Positions 31,901 to 60,423 of a stretch of 64,000 nt of DNA are shown here, piece by piece. Numbering within the stretch: position 1 is the stretch's first letter; the number at the start of each line of letters is the position of its first letter. The notes under the pieces are model-generated. The model ran no database searches and was not told the DNA's origin. It saw only the letters and a program-made list of their open reading frames with translations. This DNA is from Forficula auricularia (taxonomy: Eukaryota; Arthropoda; Insecta; Dermaptera; Forficulidae): assembly GCA_024734495.1 (NCBI GenBank), contig JALMQS010000331.1:98086-162085 (forward strand), written 5' to 3'. The position numbers and the translations under genes were made by a program.

Positions 31901-34900
31901 AACTATTATGTAATGATACTGAATAATATAAATTAATAACAAAGCAATCTAATTTCCTATAGAAAAATTCAAAGGATAAAATGAAGTTATTGAAATATTT
32001 GAAAATAATTTATAATTGTAAAGTAGTTTTATTGAAATGATTATTTATATGTTAATAATTATGACGTTCTCTTGCTAGCATATAAAATTTCGAAAGGCTT
32101 AAACTCGGCTCCCTCACTAACACTTTACTGATGTGCTGTCTGAATGGGCTATGTCCCGGTGACAATAAATAAATAAAATAAAAATCACGACGTTATCTTT
32201 AGAAAAGTAAAAATTGAAGATTAATTTGATTTCGATCTGAATTATCGATTTTCATCAATCGAACCAGTTATAGTGATATTAGAAAAGTAATTAAAATTTT
32301 CTATTGTTTTTTGATCAATTTTATTTTTTTACTTCTTAAGGTATTCTCAATTCATAATATGTAGTTAGTTATACGTATATAGTTTAAGTCATCTCAAGAC
32401 CTCGATCTGTTCACATTGTGAAGAAAACTAGACATTTTTATCGAATGGAAAGTTTCAGCTTAAGCCTCTTAGAGTAGATTGGCTATTTTCAATGAGAAAG
32501 TCTCATCAACATGCACACAGAACTTGAAAAATACTCCAGAAATGATGTCTAAACGTCGTGCATTCTGATTAGACCTTCTCATTAAAATTTGCAATCTAAG
32601 TGGCTTAAGTTGTAATTTTCCACTAAACAGCTCAACTACCAAAGCGTCGAGACAGCAAGAGAAATATTTAATTTCACCAAAGTGATTAAATCCGATAGAA
32701 TCAATCTGATCAGCAAAGCCTCAAAGATTATTCTCTTTATCAAATTTGAAATTAGGTAGTGTTAAAGTTATATCTAGATCAATATTTTAATATTAATAGG
32801 AATGAAGTAATTTTTTGAGACGGACTGAAAATAAATTTGAGTGAATATTAATGAGGCAGTCCAAAATTGAAAAAAAGAAGATAATTTAAACTATCTTTTA
32901 TTCATAAACCGACGTTTCGGAGGCTTATTCTCTCCTTCTTTAGTTTTTTGAAAGGTCAGTGAAGGAAATCCAATGTGACATTCCCTCTGTCTCAGTAGCA
33001 GTAACATAATATTATACAGTTGATACAATTTTGATGGCTGTATATGTATATAATTAAGTAATGGAGAGGGATTCAGCCAATGGGTAGCCTCTGCTGAATA
33101 AAAACTCCCAATTATGGAAAACGTTTCGGCTTTAATTAAATAATGCCATCATCAGTTCCTAAGAGCTGAAAAAAGCGATAGAGCACACATGTAAAATTAC
33201 AATAAAATTTTTTACAAAAAATCCAAACTTGTTAATTACAAAATTATATCTTACAGTATTAGCGACACAATTAATTTTATAAATAAATTGTCCGCAGGCA
33301 GAGTTGTTGTGGATTTCATCATAATATACAAAATTATATGAATTACAAAATGGTACATAAATCTTGGTGTGCTCTCACTTGATATACGCAACGTCTCAAG
33401 TACAAATATAGCAAATTTCAATTTCATTCAATTAATAATAATAATAATTATGAGGACATTGATCTAATTAGGATCACTGACCCTCACAAACATCTCCCAA
33501 TTAAAAGATTTTCAAAATAATTAACAAACATTAAGAATAACAAAATTCGAATTTAAAATGACAATATATAAAAATAAAAATAAAAAATAATTTTTTTCCT
33601 TCTTTACTGTTTTACAATTCTTTCACCCTTCTCAATGTTTATTATACCTGGGCATCAGTATTTGTCAATATTGACAAGTAAGCATTGCTAAGTCCAATGC
33701 AATCAGTTTGAAAATTAAGAGCCCTTTGCCCATATGTCTTAATAAAGCATTTTTCGTCGAAGAAGGGAGAAGCAGCTTATTGCTCCTACCCCATCTGTAC
33801 CCCCTCTCAGGGATGGACCATTTTTCTCTTCACCTATATGCCAGGGTTGTCCGAAAAATTCAAAAATATTTAAGAACTATAATGTACGCACGGCCTTGGC
33901 ATCAACTGGTAATATGTCCTTTTTATTTAATAACAAGGATGTAGTTCCACCCCACGATCAACATAATGTGATTTACTTAATTAAGTGCCGCGATTGCCCG
34001 AAACCTACAAGTGTTTATGTGGGTCAAACATCTCGCATCAAACTGATTGCATTGGGCTTAGCAATGCTTACCTGTCAATATTGACAAATACTGATGCCCA
34101 GGTATAATAAACATTGAGAAGGGGGTGAAAGAATGGTAAAAAGGTAAAGAAGGAAAAAATTTGTTTTTTATTTTTATTTTTATATATTGTCATTTTAAAT
34201 TCGAATTTTGTTATTCTTAATGTTTGTTAATTATTTTGAGAAATCTTTTAATTGGGAGATGTTTGTGAGGGGTCAGTGATCCTAATTAGATCAATGTCCT
34301 CATAATTATTATTATTATTAATTGAATGAAATTGAAATTTGCTATATTTGTACTTGAGACGTTGCGTATATCAAGTGAGAGCACACCAAGATTTATGTAC
34401 CATTTTGTAATTCATATAATTTTGTATATTATGATGAAATCCACAACAACTCTGCCTGCGGACAATTTATTTATAAAATTAATTGTGTCGCTAATACTGT
34501 AAGATATAATTTTGTAATTAACAAGTTTGGATTTTTTTGTAAAAATTTTTATTGTAATTTTACATGTGTGCTCTATCGCTTTTTTCAGCTCTTAGGAACT
34601 GATGGCATTATTTAATTAAAGCCGAAACGTTTTCCATAATTGGGAGTTTTTATTCAGCAGAGGCTACCCATTGGCTGAATCCCTCTCCATTACTTAATTA
34701 TAATATTATACAGTATTTCATTCTCAGCAGAATTTAGGGTAGTACTACAATACACTAAATTCTGCTAAGAATGAAATACAATATATTATTGTTACTGCTA
34801 CTGAGAGAGGAAACAGAGGGGAATGTCACATTGGATTTCCTTCACTGACCTTTCAAAAACCTAAAGAAGGAGAGAATAAGCCTCCGAAACGTCGGTTTAT

Positions 34901-37900
34901 GAATAAAAAGATAGTTTAAATTATCTTCCTTTTTTCAATCTTGGACCGCCTCATAAATATCAACTCAATTTAAATAGTAAGTAAAATAAAAATAAATAAG
35001 AGGAAATCAATGAAGGTGTCCTCTGCTTGATACAAATTAACATATACCTTTATAATGAGAATGATATGTGTATTTGCATCAAACAGAAGACACCCTCATT
35101 GATTTCCTCTTAAAAGTCAACAACTCTGCTACTCTTGTCAAGAAAAGTCTTTTCAATTTCAAAAATAAATATTCAATTATAAAAAAAAAATAAACATACC
35201 TGTCCCTGAAGGAATCCAAAAATTTTCTAAAAAAAAACACACTATTATCACAAATAGCGTTAGCTTTATGAATGCTGGATCTACTATTTTCAGGTTTCTC
35301 TTGCATTATACCTAATTTAATATCAAGGAGATCGCTATTGATCTGAGCCATTTCATACCATAGTTCTCGACATGAATCGATATAGTACTTGGGGTTGACT
35401 TGGCTTTGAAGCGGATCCAGTAAAGCAAGTCGTCGCTTGAGCATGCCACATTTGCGTGGATCTTCATCCTCAAAGAAGCATAAATGTCTGTAGAGTTGAC
35501 TGTGATCCTGAGTTATTTGAATCATATCTGATGCATGAGTATTAATAGTATAATACTTTTTAGCAGTTTCTAAATGTTGCTGAATGTAAAGAAATACTTT
35601 ACGGGCGTCCTCAAATGTTAACAAATAGTTAAATTCAATTTTATTTTCATAGGATGAAGTATCGAGATCTTCAAACGTAAAATTTTGTAAATCGCTAAAC
35701 TGCAAATTTTCTTTTTTCAATACTTCCGATTCTTTTAAAATCACTTGCATTTCAAGAGATTTATGAAATCGATTTTCGTCATCACTGATCAGGCGTCGTT
35801 TAGAAATGGACATGAGCAAAAGGCCGTATTTGGTCCAGCATCGTGCAACATCAGCTGCTCTGCGATTAAGAAGTTCCATCCTTAAAACAAACAAACAAAA
35901 GTAAAATAATATAAATACAGAGATAAGAAATATAGAAAATAAAATTCGATTGTTATAAGTTTGAACAATTTGGGGTGTGTGTGTTTATTAGTAATTTTCT
36001 AATTAAATAGCGTAGACCAATAAATATATATGAAATCTTGATTTGAGAAGTTTTGAATATAATACCTAAGATCATTGGGTGGGTTGCCGGTTTTTAAATT
36101 TTTACTTTTTAAAAGTAGTGTCTTTATTCGTGTACTTTTTAGGGATAAGTTCAAAAGTAAAGTTGAACCTTATTAGTGTCGATATCATGTCTGTCTCTCT
36201 GCCAGAGCATTGTAGATCGTAATCTAAAGATAAAAACTTATATGTTTCACTATAAATCAACACCGCTTTCCCTAAATGATATAAAAACTTAGAATTTACA
36301 AGTTATACATATGAATCCATTTTCCCCGAAATAAAAAAATTATTAAAATTATAATATATTGAATATTTTGGGAAGGCTCGAATTTTTTGTGTAGTCAAAA
36401 AAATATTTTTTTATCAAGGATTATGAGATAGCATTGTAAATATTCTTTTAAATACAATTTTTAATGATATGAATGAAAGGCAAACGAAGCCTGTCTGCCT
36501 GGCGAGCTTAATATTGAATTAACTCAAAAATTTTGAAATTTTTTTTATTGCTCAATGTCTGGATCGTGGAGAAAAATCATTTTCAACCCTGATTATTTTC
36601 TGTCCGTTTGACTGGATTCAGATATCCACGATAACTTAAAAACGAAAAGTCGTAGGAAATTCCTTCCTGTGCTAAGTTTTTATTTCTAATGGGGAGAATT
36701 GATTAGATTTTGAGCTTTTGAGCTTCTGATTTTCTAGTTAAAAAATGCAAAATTATTCAAAAAATGGAATTTTTGAAATTTAATCTGTTTCTATAATAAA
36801 AAATAATAAACAATCGAACAGTTGTGTTTTGAATTGAAAAATCAATATTTCATTTTTTGAATAAATTTTAATTTAGAGAATAAACAATAAGGTTAGTGAG
36901 AAAAAATATCCTTCTATAAAAGAAATTATCATTGGTCGAAACTGCAAACAGCATATTTTGGAAGATTTATAAAATAAAAATAGCCCTCGAGTTTATTACT
37001 TTTTAAATAAAACTTTTAAATTCGTAATTTCATAATTATTAGTACAAAGTTTTAATCAGAATATTAGCAAGATATGCACAAACAAACATTTTGTACAAAA
37101 AAAATTTGGACTCTGGGGGACTTTGAAACGTAAAGATCTTTAAAAATCCCAACTTCAAATTTTTTCACGAAAATAAGATTTGCGTTACTTCATATAGAAA
37201 CCTTAGTTTCGATGAGTTGTGTAATGGAAATAAAACTCCTAAACACTTATAAAAAAAATTGTTTATTTAAAAATTTGAATTAAATCCATATAAAATGGCT
37301 GTTTTATAATTATTTCTCTTAAATGTTGCACAATGGAAGGAAATGAATGTATAGCTGAATAATATTAAAAATAGTCCTCTAATTTAAGATATAATCATCT
37401 AAAAGTGAAGAAATGCAAGCCTAGTGAAATCATTATCTTTATTTGGAGGCTTTCATAAGTAATTTAATATTGTGAATGTCCGTTTTTGACTATTAATGAA
37501 TTTATCGATAAGATGAAAGTCGTTAAAGAATAAATAAACGAGGAATGAGTTTGGCAATTCAGAGAAATGATGACTAGTGAAATGAAAAAAGTACGGGGGG
37601 GGGGGTGAAGTTTCTTCTCATCTCTAGGACTATGAAACTGGACGTGAGGGAAGATACTCGGGACAATGGCAAAGGTAGCTCGAACGATATAAGATGGATC
37701 ATGAAGATACTAGGGAAGGCTGTCGATTTAAACTACATTAAAACAAAGGTAATCTGCAAGAGGAAGAGGATTTATAGTATATATTTTAACGAGATTTACA
37801 ATTAAGTTTAGGCTGAAACTACCTAAATCGGACATTCTTTAATGAAATAATCACATCTAAATGGACATACTTAATGAGAGGGAGAGACAATAGCAATCCG

Positions 37901-40900
37901 GGGTAATTGGCCAATAAACTTAATTTGTAAAATTTTACAAATAAAGATTTAAATCTTTGAGTTTATTGTAAAATTTTACAAATGAAGATTTTAATCTTTG
38001 AGGGAAATATTTAGCCCGTTTACATAATATGTCAGAGAGGTAACGCTCAGCTCACAGGGTAGCGATTGGACTGGAATGCTATTTTTGGCACTCGGGTTTG
38101 ATTCCCGAAATTAAAAATAATCCATTCAATCTCAGATCTAATAGATGACATCCTCTTGTGATTTTCTTAGAATATTTTTTCTCAAATGGTATGAATTTTA
38201 TGTTTATTTTTGTCCATTTGTTAATGATATGACATGACATCGTTGCGAGTTGGCGAATTTTCTTAAACTATCATTTTGTTCATGAATTCTAAAAGCTGAA
38301 GAGTGACAAATGTGGTATTTTCTTTCTTACAATACGGTAGACCACAATGATTTTTTCATGTCACACTTATAAATGAGGGGAGAGGCATATGCTTTGTCCT
38401 GGTCTGCCTCTCGGTGCCACTGTATGTATATGCACGACGTTTCGACCCCCAAAATGAGAAGAAAATTTATCAATTTTTTTTTATAAAAGGGAAACTGATA
38501 TTGACAGCAACTTGTGATGTACAGAAGTATAAGTAGTTGCATAAATTTCAATATTTTTCTTAACACAACATGGATTGGTTCAGGGAAAAAGATGCTTACC
38601 TTAAAGAATCTGCTTTCGAAGATAGGAGAAAATTCCCCAAAGAAGAAAAATGTGTTCCAATGTATGCTTGTTTTGAGGGTGTATGTATGTCTGGTAGGGG
38701 GTTGCCAATTATATAATGTTGCTGGTGACAAAATATCTAGTTCTGTCTCTGGTAGATTACTATAGAGGTAACAAGTTCATCCAAAAAGGGGGGAAGACCT
38801 GGAGGGACAACTATAAGGATAATTTATTTCTCCCAAAGTTTCAAATTAATAGATTCGAGGGTAAATTGAGGAAGATTTTTTCAACAAGCCTGGATGATGA
38901 CATCATTTATTAGCCCATTAAAGTTAACTTACGAAATTTTCAATTTTTAAGAGTGTGCTTAATAGAAAAATTAAATATCTAAAAAAAAATTAAAAGATTT
39001 TAAAACAAATATAAAATTATTTGAGATTTTCAATTCATTTACATATTAAATAGAAGTAGGTAGCTAATTAAAAAAAATTTTTATTAATAAATAATTAGTA
39101 ATAATATCAGATTATATATATTTTTAAAATAATTTATATTTATTAAGTGGCTATCTGATTACTTTGAAATAAATAAAAGTATTTATTATTTTATAATTAA
39201 ACAATTAAATAAAATATTAAATTTTATATATATTATTTTTAATTTAGAATATGATATATTTTTTAATAAGCTATTTCATATATATAAAATCATATTACAA
39301 TAGATTAATGCAATGAAAAAAAAATATGTATATTGAAAAAATTTTATTGAATGTTTTATTATATAAATAAATACACATCTTTTTATGAAGGAAAAAATTC
39401 TAACAAAACGTTTGGTATTTTAATAAACGTTTTGAGATCGTTTTTTATAAAAGATTTTTATTTATTTAAATAAATGAAAAAAATATATTTTTCCCGAGAA
39501 GATGCAACACTTATTGGTCTTTAAAAGACCCTTGCATTAACGAAAGAAAATTCAAATTAGATTTTATTGCTTGATCGAAAAGAAAAGACTAGATAAGGGA
39601 TGAAGACGAAGGAGGCTGTATGTTTTTAAGATAAGGATGCAAGAAAGGGTGTTACATAAAAATGCAACTGCATCTGAAAGTCAGGATTGATACTTGTAAC
39701 TTAGAGAGAATAAAATATAAGTTAAAATAAGATTATTAGATACGGACAGAAGAAAAGCATTCGCCAACTCGTTTATTCTTATGATGGTAGAGATTGAAAC
39801 TGCCTTCTCGCATCGGTCTTTCCTGCATCCACAGGTACCTTCAAGTGTTCAAGTCCTACTCATTCCCAGGAATTTCTTTCTATTCTCCTTTTCACGCTGC
39901 AAGGATCCAAGAGGGACAACAGGGTTGCATCTTCTTGGTAGAACAACTTCTTGTATCAAAATCATTTTAATAAAAAAATTCAAAGGATTCGTTTTACGAA
40001 AACCGCCTATGTACTATATAAGTAGTGTATATATAAGTAGAGTATGTAATAATAAAGTTTTCCAAACTTACTTGGCTTCCATTTCTTCCTCGGGGCATGT
40101 TTCAAATTGCAGTTGTGATTCATGTTGACAAAGGAGAGTGCTGGCAGCAGACAAATGATGACGGGCCTCCTTGAAGCAGTTTATCTCCAAGAAAAACTGC
40201 GATAGACTTGCTGCATTGGTTGCCCAATCCAATTTATCCAAATCTTCGAATTCCAATTGCTTCTTCAATGTGATATGGCAATAGAGTACTGCCCGGAGAT
40301 GGAAATCCATAGATTTATAAACTTGAGCCAGGTAAAATGTGCTAAGTGCATAAGTGGATTCAAGTGGACGTTCTCCTATTTCTTCAGTTGTGCTGGTATG
40401 AAATATCCAATCAATAACAGGTACCTCCGTAGGATAAATCGTAACATACTGGTTGAAAAGTTTTTCGGCGTTCTCTAAGTGTTCTCTTGCTTTTTGGGAA
40501 TCATCTCTTTGGAACCATATTACGCCCAATTCATTTAATCCCGAGAGAATCATGAGAATGGTATCAGGATGAAGAGTTTCTTTAGAAACTGTATCCAAGC
40601 ATTTTCTAAAGTACTTTTCGGCCGAAACTAAATTTTCGCTGTGATAATGGCTTTTGCCTAAAGTAAAATAGACAACGGCTAGCATCAATTTTATTTCGGT
40701 GAATTCTTCATTTTGATGATCGTTGTTATACATATCCATCTTGCAAGTTAACATTGATTTCATATCTTTAAGAATTTCTATCGCTCTGTATTGCGATTTA
40801 TGAGGTTCGGTTGGTGGATCAAGTTTTGATTGTTTTTCTAATAAATACTTAACTTCAGAGTATTTATTAGCCATGCTGGTTTGTAGTGTGGTTATTAACA

Positions 40901-40901
40901 T
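28968..40901 (-). CDS. KIFBP: KIF1-binding protein (complete, 4 exons)
   Basis: KIFBP (KBP) is a TPR-like helical protein that binds kinesin motor domains and is needed for axonal and mitochondrial transport. Exons (minus): 40901-40072, 35880-35200, 30727-30577, 29102-28968; phases join without a break to give 598 codons, or 589 from the better-placed Met that begins MANKYSEVKYLL. Human KBP is 621. Recognisable stretches are KLMLAVVYFTLGKSHYHSEN, YLAQVYKSMDFHLRAVLYCH, ATNAASLSQFFLEINCFKEA (exon 1), LLTFEDARKVFLYIQQHLET, KRRLALLDPLQSQVNPKYY (exon 2), FEEDITRPVLNAYFTIARLY (exon 3) and KFINYCDKHEE...MKRLLPFKIDKI (exon 4). Introns 1 and 2 are GT-AG. Intron 3 starts GTAAGT but has no AG at its 3' end. 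The stop codon overlaps an AATAAA. Intron 2 holds a Penelope-like insertion. BLM starts 2.4 kb away on the other strand. Confidence 0.93.
29190..29345 (-). repeat. tRNA-derived SINE (minus)
   Basis: The reverse complement aligns with the SINE at 30.4 kb: a decayed B-box, AAGAGGGTGAATAAAACC, then TAATAAAAATTATC and TTCAGTAGAA. It lies at the 3' end of KIFBP intron 3. Confidence 0.55.
29871..30190. repeat. Inverted pair of tRNA-derived SINEs (foldback)
   Basis: Left arm 29871-30008 and right arm 30037-30190 mirror each other (GTAAAAATATTTCTACTAAA, GAGAGAGATTTGTCTTAA). Each arm has a tRNA-like GGCTAACTGCC...AGCGCTTGGGTTCGATTTCC with a pol III B-box. The loop is ~28 bp of TTTA repeats. A transcript would be a long hairpin inside KIFBP intron 3. 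Confidence 0.8.
30373..30520 (+). repeat. tRNA-derived SINE
   Basis: B-box-like TAGGTTCAATTCCC at 30430, then GGGAGTGAATACAACCC and a 3' part TAATAAAAATTATCC...TTCAGTAGAAGAC shared with the copies at 29.2 and 38.05 kb. Confidence 0.65.
30728..32094. other. KIFBP intron 2, left part
   Basis: AT-rich, with one (AT)n run at 31062-31085. No gene or clear repeat recognised. Confidence 0.4.
32095..32180 (+). mobile_element. LINE 3' tail
   Basis: ATGTGCTGTCTGAATGGGCT, then TCCCGGTGACAATAAATAAA. The same tail recurs at 47280-47355, indicating copies of one LINE truncated almost to the tail. Confidence 0.6.
33117..33159 (-). ncRNA. Hammerhead-ribozyme-like core in the Penelope-like arm
   Basis: On the minus strand: stem I GGAA, CTGATGA, one extra T, stem GGC/GCC with a long loop, GAAA, self-complementary ACGT, cleavage base T, stem I TTCC. 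All catalytic-core bases are present. The plus-strand mirror near 34600-34650 has CTGATGG, a 3-bp deletion. Confidence 0.6.
33834..34060 (+). pseudogene. Penelope-like GIY-YIG endonuclease remnant
   Basis: In broken frames the sequence reads YMPGLSEKFKNI, a stop, ELYNVRTA, then KDVVPPHDQHNVIYLIKCRD and SVYVGQTSR. The V-IYLIKC...C...VYVGQTSR pattern is the start of the GIY-YIG domain of Penelope-like elements (Y of the IY pair, YVG for YIG). The downstream catalytic Arg-His-Glu part is missing, so it is inactive. Confidence 0.8.
34990..35155 (+). mobile_element. Short copy of palindromic element G
   Basis: GAGGAAATCAATGAAGGTGT...CTTGATACAAA is mirrored as TTTGCATCAAACAGAAGACA...GATTTCCTCTT, followed by the tail CAACAACTCTGCTACTCTTG...TTTTCAATTT. 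Direct repeats AAAAATAAAT flank it. The internal hammerhead region is deleted. Confidence 0.7.
38020..38175 (+). repeat. tRNA-derived SINE
   Basis: AGGTAACGCTCAGCTCACAG resembles an A-box region; B-box GGGTTTGATTCCCGAAA follows at 38094. The 3' part matches the 30.4 kb copy (AAAAATAATCCATTCAATCTC). It cannot be folded as a normal tRNA. Confidence 0.65.
39740..39975 (+). mobile_element. LINE 3' fragment
   Basis: Matches the 3' end of the LINEs at 6.3-6.6 and 11.4-11.6 kb: KAFANSFILMM-type codons at 39755, then a 3' untranslated part with GGTTGCATCTTCTTGGTAGA and CTTCTTGTATCAAAATCATT. Confidence 0.65.
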
Positions 40902-43330
40902 TTTGGAATCGTTGTTGAGATTTCCGACAATCCAATTTGTAAAGAAACTGAGAAAATCTCACAAATTGCCTTCGATTCAAAAGTTGAGATGTTCACAGGA
41001 AAGCTGTCTCAACACAACTGAGCAGAGCTACTAGGACACCAATCAATAATTGCTTTACGCGCATATGCAGAAATCATCTGAGATTTAATTAACAAGATGG
41101 CACAATCGCAATAATTAAAAAACATTCGAGAAAATTAACTAAAAACATAACAAACAGAAGATATTCAAATATTTAACAAATGTAAATATTCTGTGGGTGA
41201 ATATTTTTTTTTATTGAATTTTTGAGACATTATAGATATATTTTTAAATAAATATATGAAAACCGTAAATAAAAATACATTTGAAATTCTATAATTTTTA
41301 AACATTTCTTTAAACCCAGTGACATATTCTATTTATTTTTTGTTTTATTTAATTGATTATTTATTTATTTATTCTTCCCTTTTTTATTTTTATTATTATT
41401 ATTATTTTATTCTTGGTCGCAGCATACTAAGGTTTCATACCGTTTTGCTGTGGCCACACCCTGAGCCACTCAATCGGATCCTGAGTGGGAGATGTGGCGG
41501 CTCTTTAAATAAAAAAATAAATACAAATTTTAACTAAAAGAAAATAAATATTAATTATTAGATAATTTAATTTCTGATGAAAAAATGAATATCATACTCT
41601 TTGGATAAGACTGTCAAAAGTGCAAATTTGGCGATTTAATTTTAATCTGTAAATTTTTATGCCTGTTGTGAATTATCTTAAGATTCCAAATCTGATACAT
41701 CTGAATTTATGACACTGTTTGGATTAATATTTATAAATTCGTTCAAGCTAATATGTCAGTAAATGGCATTTTGAAATTTTGTATACACTTTTTTTGAATT
41801 TCGTGATTCATAGCTTTATACACATAGATAAAAGATGGCTTTACAGTCGAAACCAGAGAGTATGGTCGAAACCCAAGGTCGAGCAAATAGCAAATATCAC
41901 AGAATATTTACTCTTAATTTAAAAATCGAGAAAGTGACACAAAATTAAAAAAATAATAATAATATAAGAAATATTTTCAGAAACTTAGAAAATAGAATTA
42001 AAGATTACAAAAAGAGTAATAGAGTCATAAAAAATAAAATTGAGGTACTAGACAGCACAGCTTAAATAGAGGAACAAAACCTTTGAAAGCGCGTTTTTCA
42101 AAACTTACAAAAAACGAGATATGGCATTCTTATCACATAGTATAAAAGTCAATCTTTATAATTTATAACGTAATCTTATTCTAAGGTTGCGATATATAAA
42201 TTAATTAATTATCAAGCTCGTGTTCGCAGAGTTTGTACAAGAATTGGGAGAGTTGAGAAGATTCTTAACGTTCTTGAATATATTCTTGTGGTGTTAACAT
42301 TTTCATTTATTCAATATTTTAATTCATGTTGAATGTAAGGGGCTTTATATGTATAAATACAATTTGTTTTATATAATATAATACCAATTTATAGGAAATC
42401 AAATTATAAGCCAGCAATTAATTTGAATTTTTGAATTTTTGTACAGATTTCTATAAACACTAATTTATAATTATTTTAACTTAAGAAGATGGAAGAAATT
42501 AATTAAACTATATTTTTTGTGTCCTTTTTTTAATTGATTAATTTGACGTTTTGGACACCTTAAAATGTCCATATCTTCAGGCCAATATCATTTTTTAGAA
42601 TTCTCTATTGTTGACTTATAAAAATATAATAAAACTAGTGAAAATTGCATAGATATAGGCAAGTAGGTATATATTTTTATGTAGGTGAGGGGGGGGGGGG
42701 CTCAGTGACTCGTGACTGAGCAACGGATTTGTTCAGTTTTCTTATTTCCTCACACCCTGGCGTAGGTAAAACAAAATTGAAATACTTTTCTAATACATAA
42801 TTCAGACAGGGCTATGTATAATTTTGATTATTTAAAATGCTAGAATTATAGTTTGTTAGTTATCTTTGTTGGCCCCAGGGACTATCCTAGAATCATAGAT
42901 AAAAGAAATAAAAGATAGAACTATTATGATCTATAATATGAACCTAGCGTATTAGAAAGCAAATATATATATATATATATATATATATTATTATTTCTAA
43001 AACTAATTAAAAATAGTTTCATTAAATTTTTAAATTTATTTATTGAAATTATTTGTTGTTTTTTTTCTTTATTTTAATTGAAAGAAAATAAATAAATCCA
43101 CATACAATAAATGATTTGCAGCTATTTTCACATTATAAGTTCGCGCACAAATAAAAATAAATATTCCCCACCAGAGCGGGCTTTTAACATTTTCTAAATG
43201 ACATTGGGAATCTTTATAAATGTTTAGTTAAACACTCTTAAAGAAATTAATATCTTTTATTAAGCCACTAATGAATATTTAAAAAAAAATCATTGTCAAA
43301 TTTATAAATAATTGGTTGAATTAAACTAAA
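40902..43330. promoter_or_regulatory. Divergent intergenic region between KIFBP and BLM
   Basis: KIFBP (minus) and BLM (plus) start codons face away from each other across 2.4 kb, so promoters of both must lie here. The region has a GC-richer piece at 41408-41505 (probable repeat end), a G-run at 42690 and a (TA)n run at 42962-42988. No specific promoter element can be named. Confidence 0.45.
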
Positions 43331-59400
<16,070 letters not shown>

Positions 59401-59739
59401 AAAATTATTTTTTCTTTGTCTTGGGAAGTAAGCACTCTCGACTAAAGACAATTATAAATTGAATTGAGTACCTTTTCAATTTTGCCACCCCTAAAACCAA
59501 GCACACCAAGTGCCTTTTCCCTTGTTTAAAAAAATATGAGAAAATGCAACTAAAAAGTTATTTAAATTATACCCCCATTAGGTTAGGAACCACGGAATTA
59601 GAGGATAAAGAAAATATTTTATTATAGAAAGAATCAGTCGCGGCTCGAACTGAATAAATGAAAATAATAAAGAAAGGATTAAATAAAATAAATGGAATTC
59701 CATCTTCACATATAGACATAGATTGAGCTTAAGAATCAG

Positions 59740-59860
59740 TTACTTAATGGATAAGAAAGAGCCTTGCTCTTTAAAAAAACATTGTGCCAGTCACGCCTAA
59801 GTCCCAGGTTCGAGCCCCGGCTGATCCTTATGTCTATAATAAAATCTTTTTTTTTATTTC
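59740..59860 (+). repeat. tRNA-derived SINE, second family
   Basis: B-box CAGGTTCGAGCCCCGG followed by CTGATCCTTATGTCTATAAT, matching the 47.1 kb copy. A weaker relative (GGTTTGAGTCTCTG) is at about 60090-60175. Confidence 0.65.
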
Positions 59861-60423
59861 TAATTTAATTTAATTTACAGTTGTTTTTAGATGAGGCATC
59901 TTTGTGAGTACGTCCCAAGTCAGTGAAAAAATAATTTTCCTACTTAATTGGAAGATGTTTGAATTTAGTTTAATAACAGTCAGGCCCACAGGAAAAGCCG
60001 CAAAAAAGAATAAAGAACAAAATTAAAGATTAAATAAATGTAATTATATCTTCTTATAGACATTAGGTATTAGATTGTGCTCAAGAATCAATTTCTTAAT
60101 AATGGAGCCACGGTTTTTAAAAAACATCTCCAAGACACGCGAAGGTCCCTGGTTTGAGTCTCTGTTGCAGTGCTGCCGTTATAGTACACATGTATTATTT
60201 ACAGTACATTTTGCTTGAAAAGTACAATACTACAATATATTAACATTAAAATAATTTAGTTTCTAGTACATTCCATAAAATATCTCAAAGGTAATACATT
60301 TTATGATACTTTACAGTCCTAAAAAATATATGCTTCAAAATATCAAAATAAAAATGATAGATTTAATAACAAGATGAGTTTTGAGGCATTAATTGATTAA
60401 ATAAATTCTTCAAAACATGTTTT

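Larger units (their letters stand above)
33020..34699 (+). mobile_element. Penelope-like element with inverted arms and 14-bp duplication
   Basis: Two ~630-bp arms (33050-33720 and 34050-34695) are near-perfect inverted copies around a ~330-bp centre coding for the C-terminal end of a Penelope-like reverse transcriptase. Direct repeats ATAATATTATACAG at 33006-33019 and 34700-34713 flank it. One arm holds an intact hammerhead-like core (minus, 33117-33159); the other has lost three bases of it. Penelope-like elements are known to carry hammerhead motifs in their terminal repeats and to have a GIY-YIG endonuclease. Confidence 0.82.
32800..34965. repeat. Palindromic element D interrupted by a Penelope-like element
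   Basis: Outer arms (about 32830-33005 and 34785-34960) mirror each other and match the intact 480-bp element at 46485-46964 (GACGGACTG, GAGGCAGTCCAA, AAGGAAATCCAATG). The hammerhead-like cores of both arms carry a G-to-A change (CTAAAGA). The element at 33020-34699 is inserted near the centre. Confidence 0.8.
35881..40071. other. KIFBP intron 1
   Basis: 4.2 kb, AT-rich. It holds a two-copy tandem (AATTTTACAAATAAAGATTT type, about 60 bp) at 37925-38003, a tRNA-SINE at 38020-38175, a decayed GAAACGTC-containing repeat near 38430 and a LINE 3' piece at 39740-39975. Nothing recognised at 35.9-37.9 kb; the ORFs there have no family features. Confidence 0.5.

Noticed and set aside
33708..34084. 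Functional GIY-YIG homing endonuclease
   Set aside because: The domain is cut off after the YVGQTSR motif, the frame is broken and it lies within a decayed Penelope-like element.
37605..37805. ORF in KIFBP intron 1 as a gene
   Set aside because: No homology cue and no splice or start context. Length is expected by chance.
38327..38913. Overlapping ORFs of 65-134 codons on both strands
   Set aside because: The sequence contains a decayed GAAACGTC-bearing repeat. The translations are low in family signal and overlap on opposite strands.
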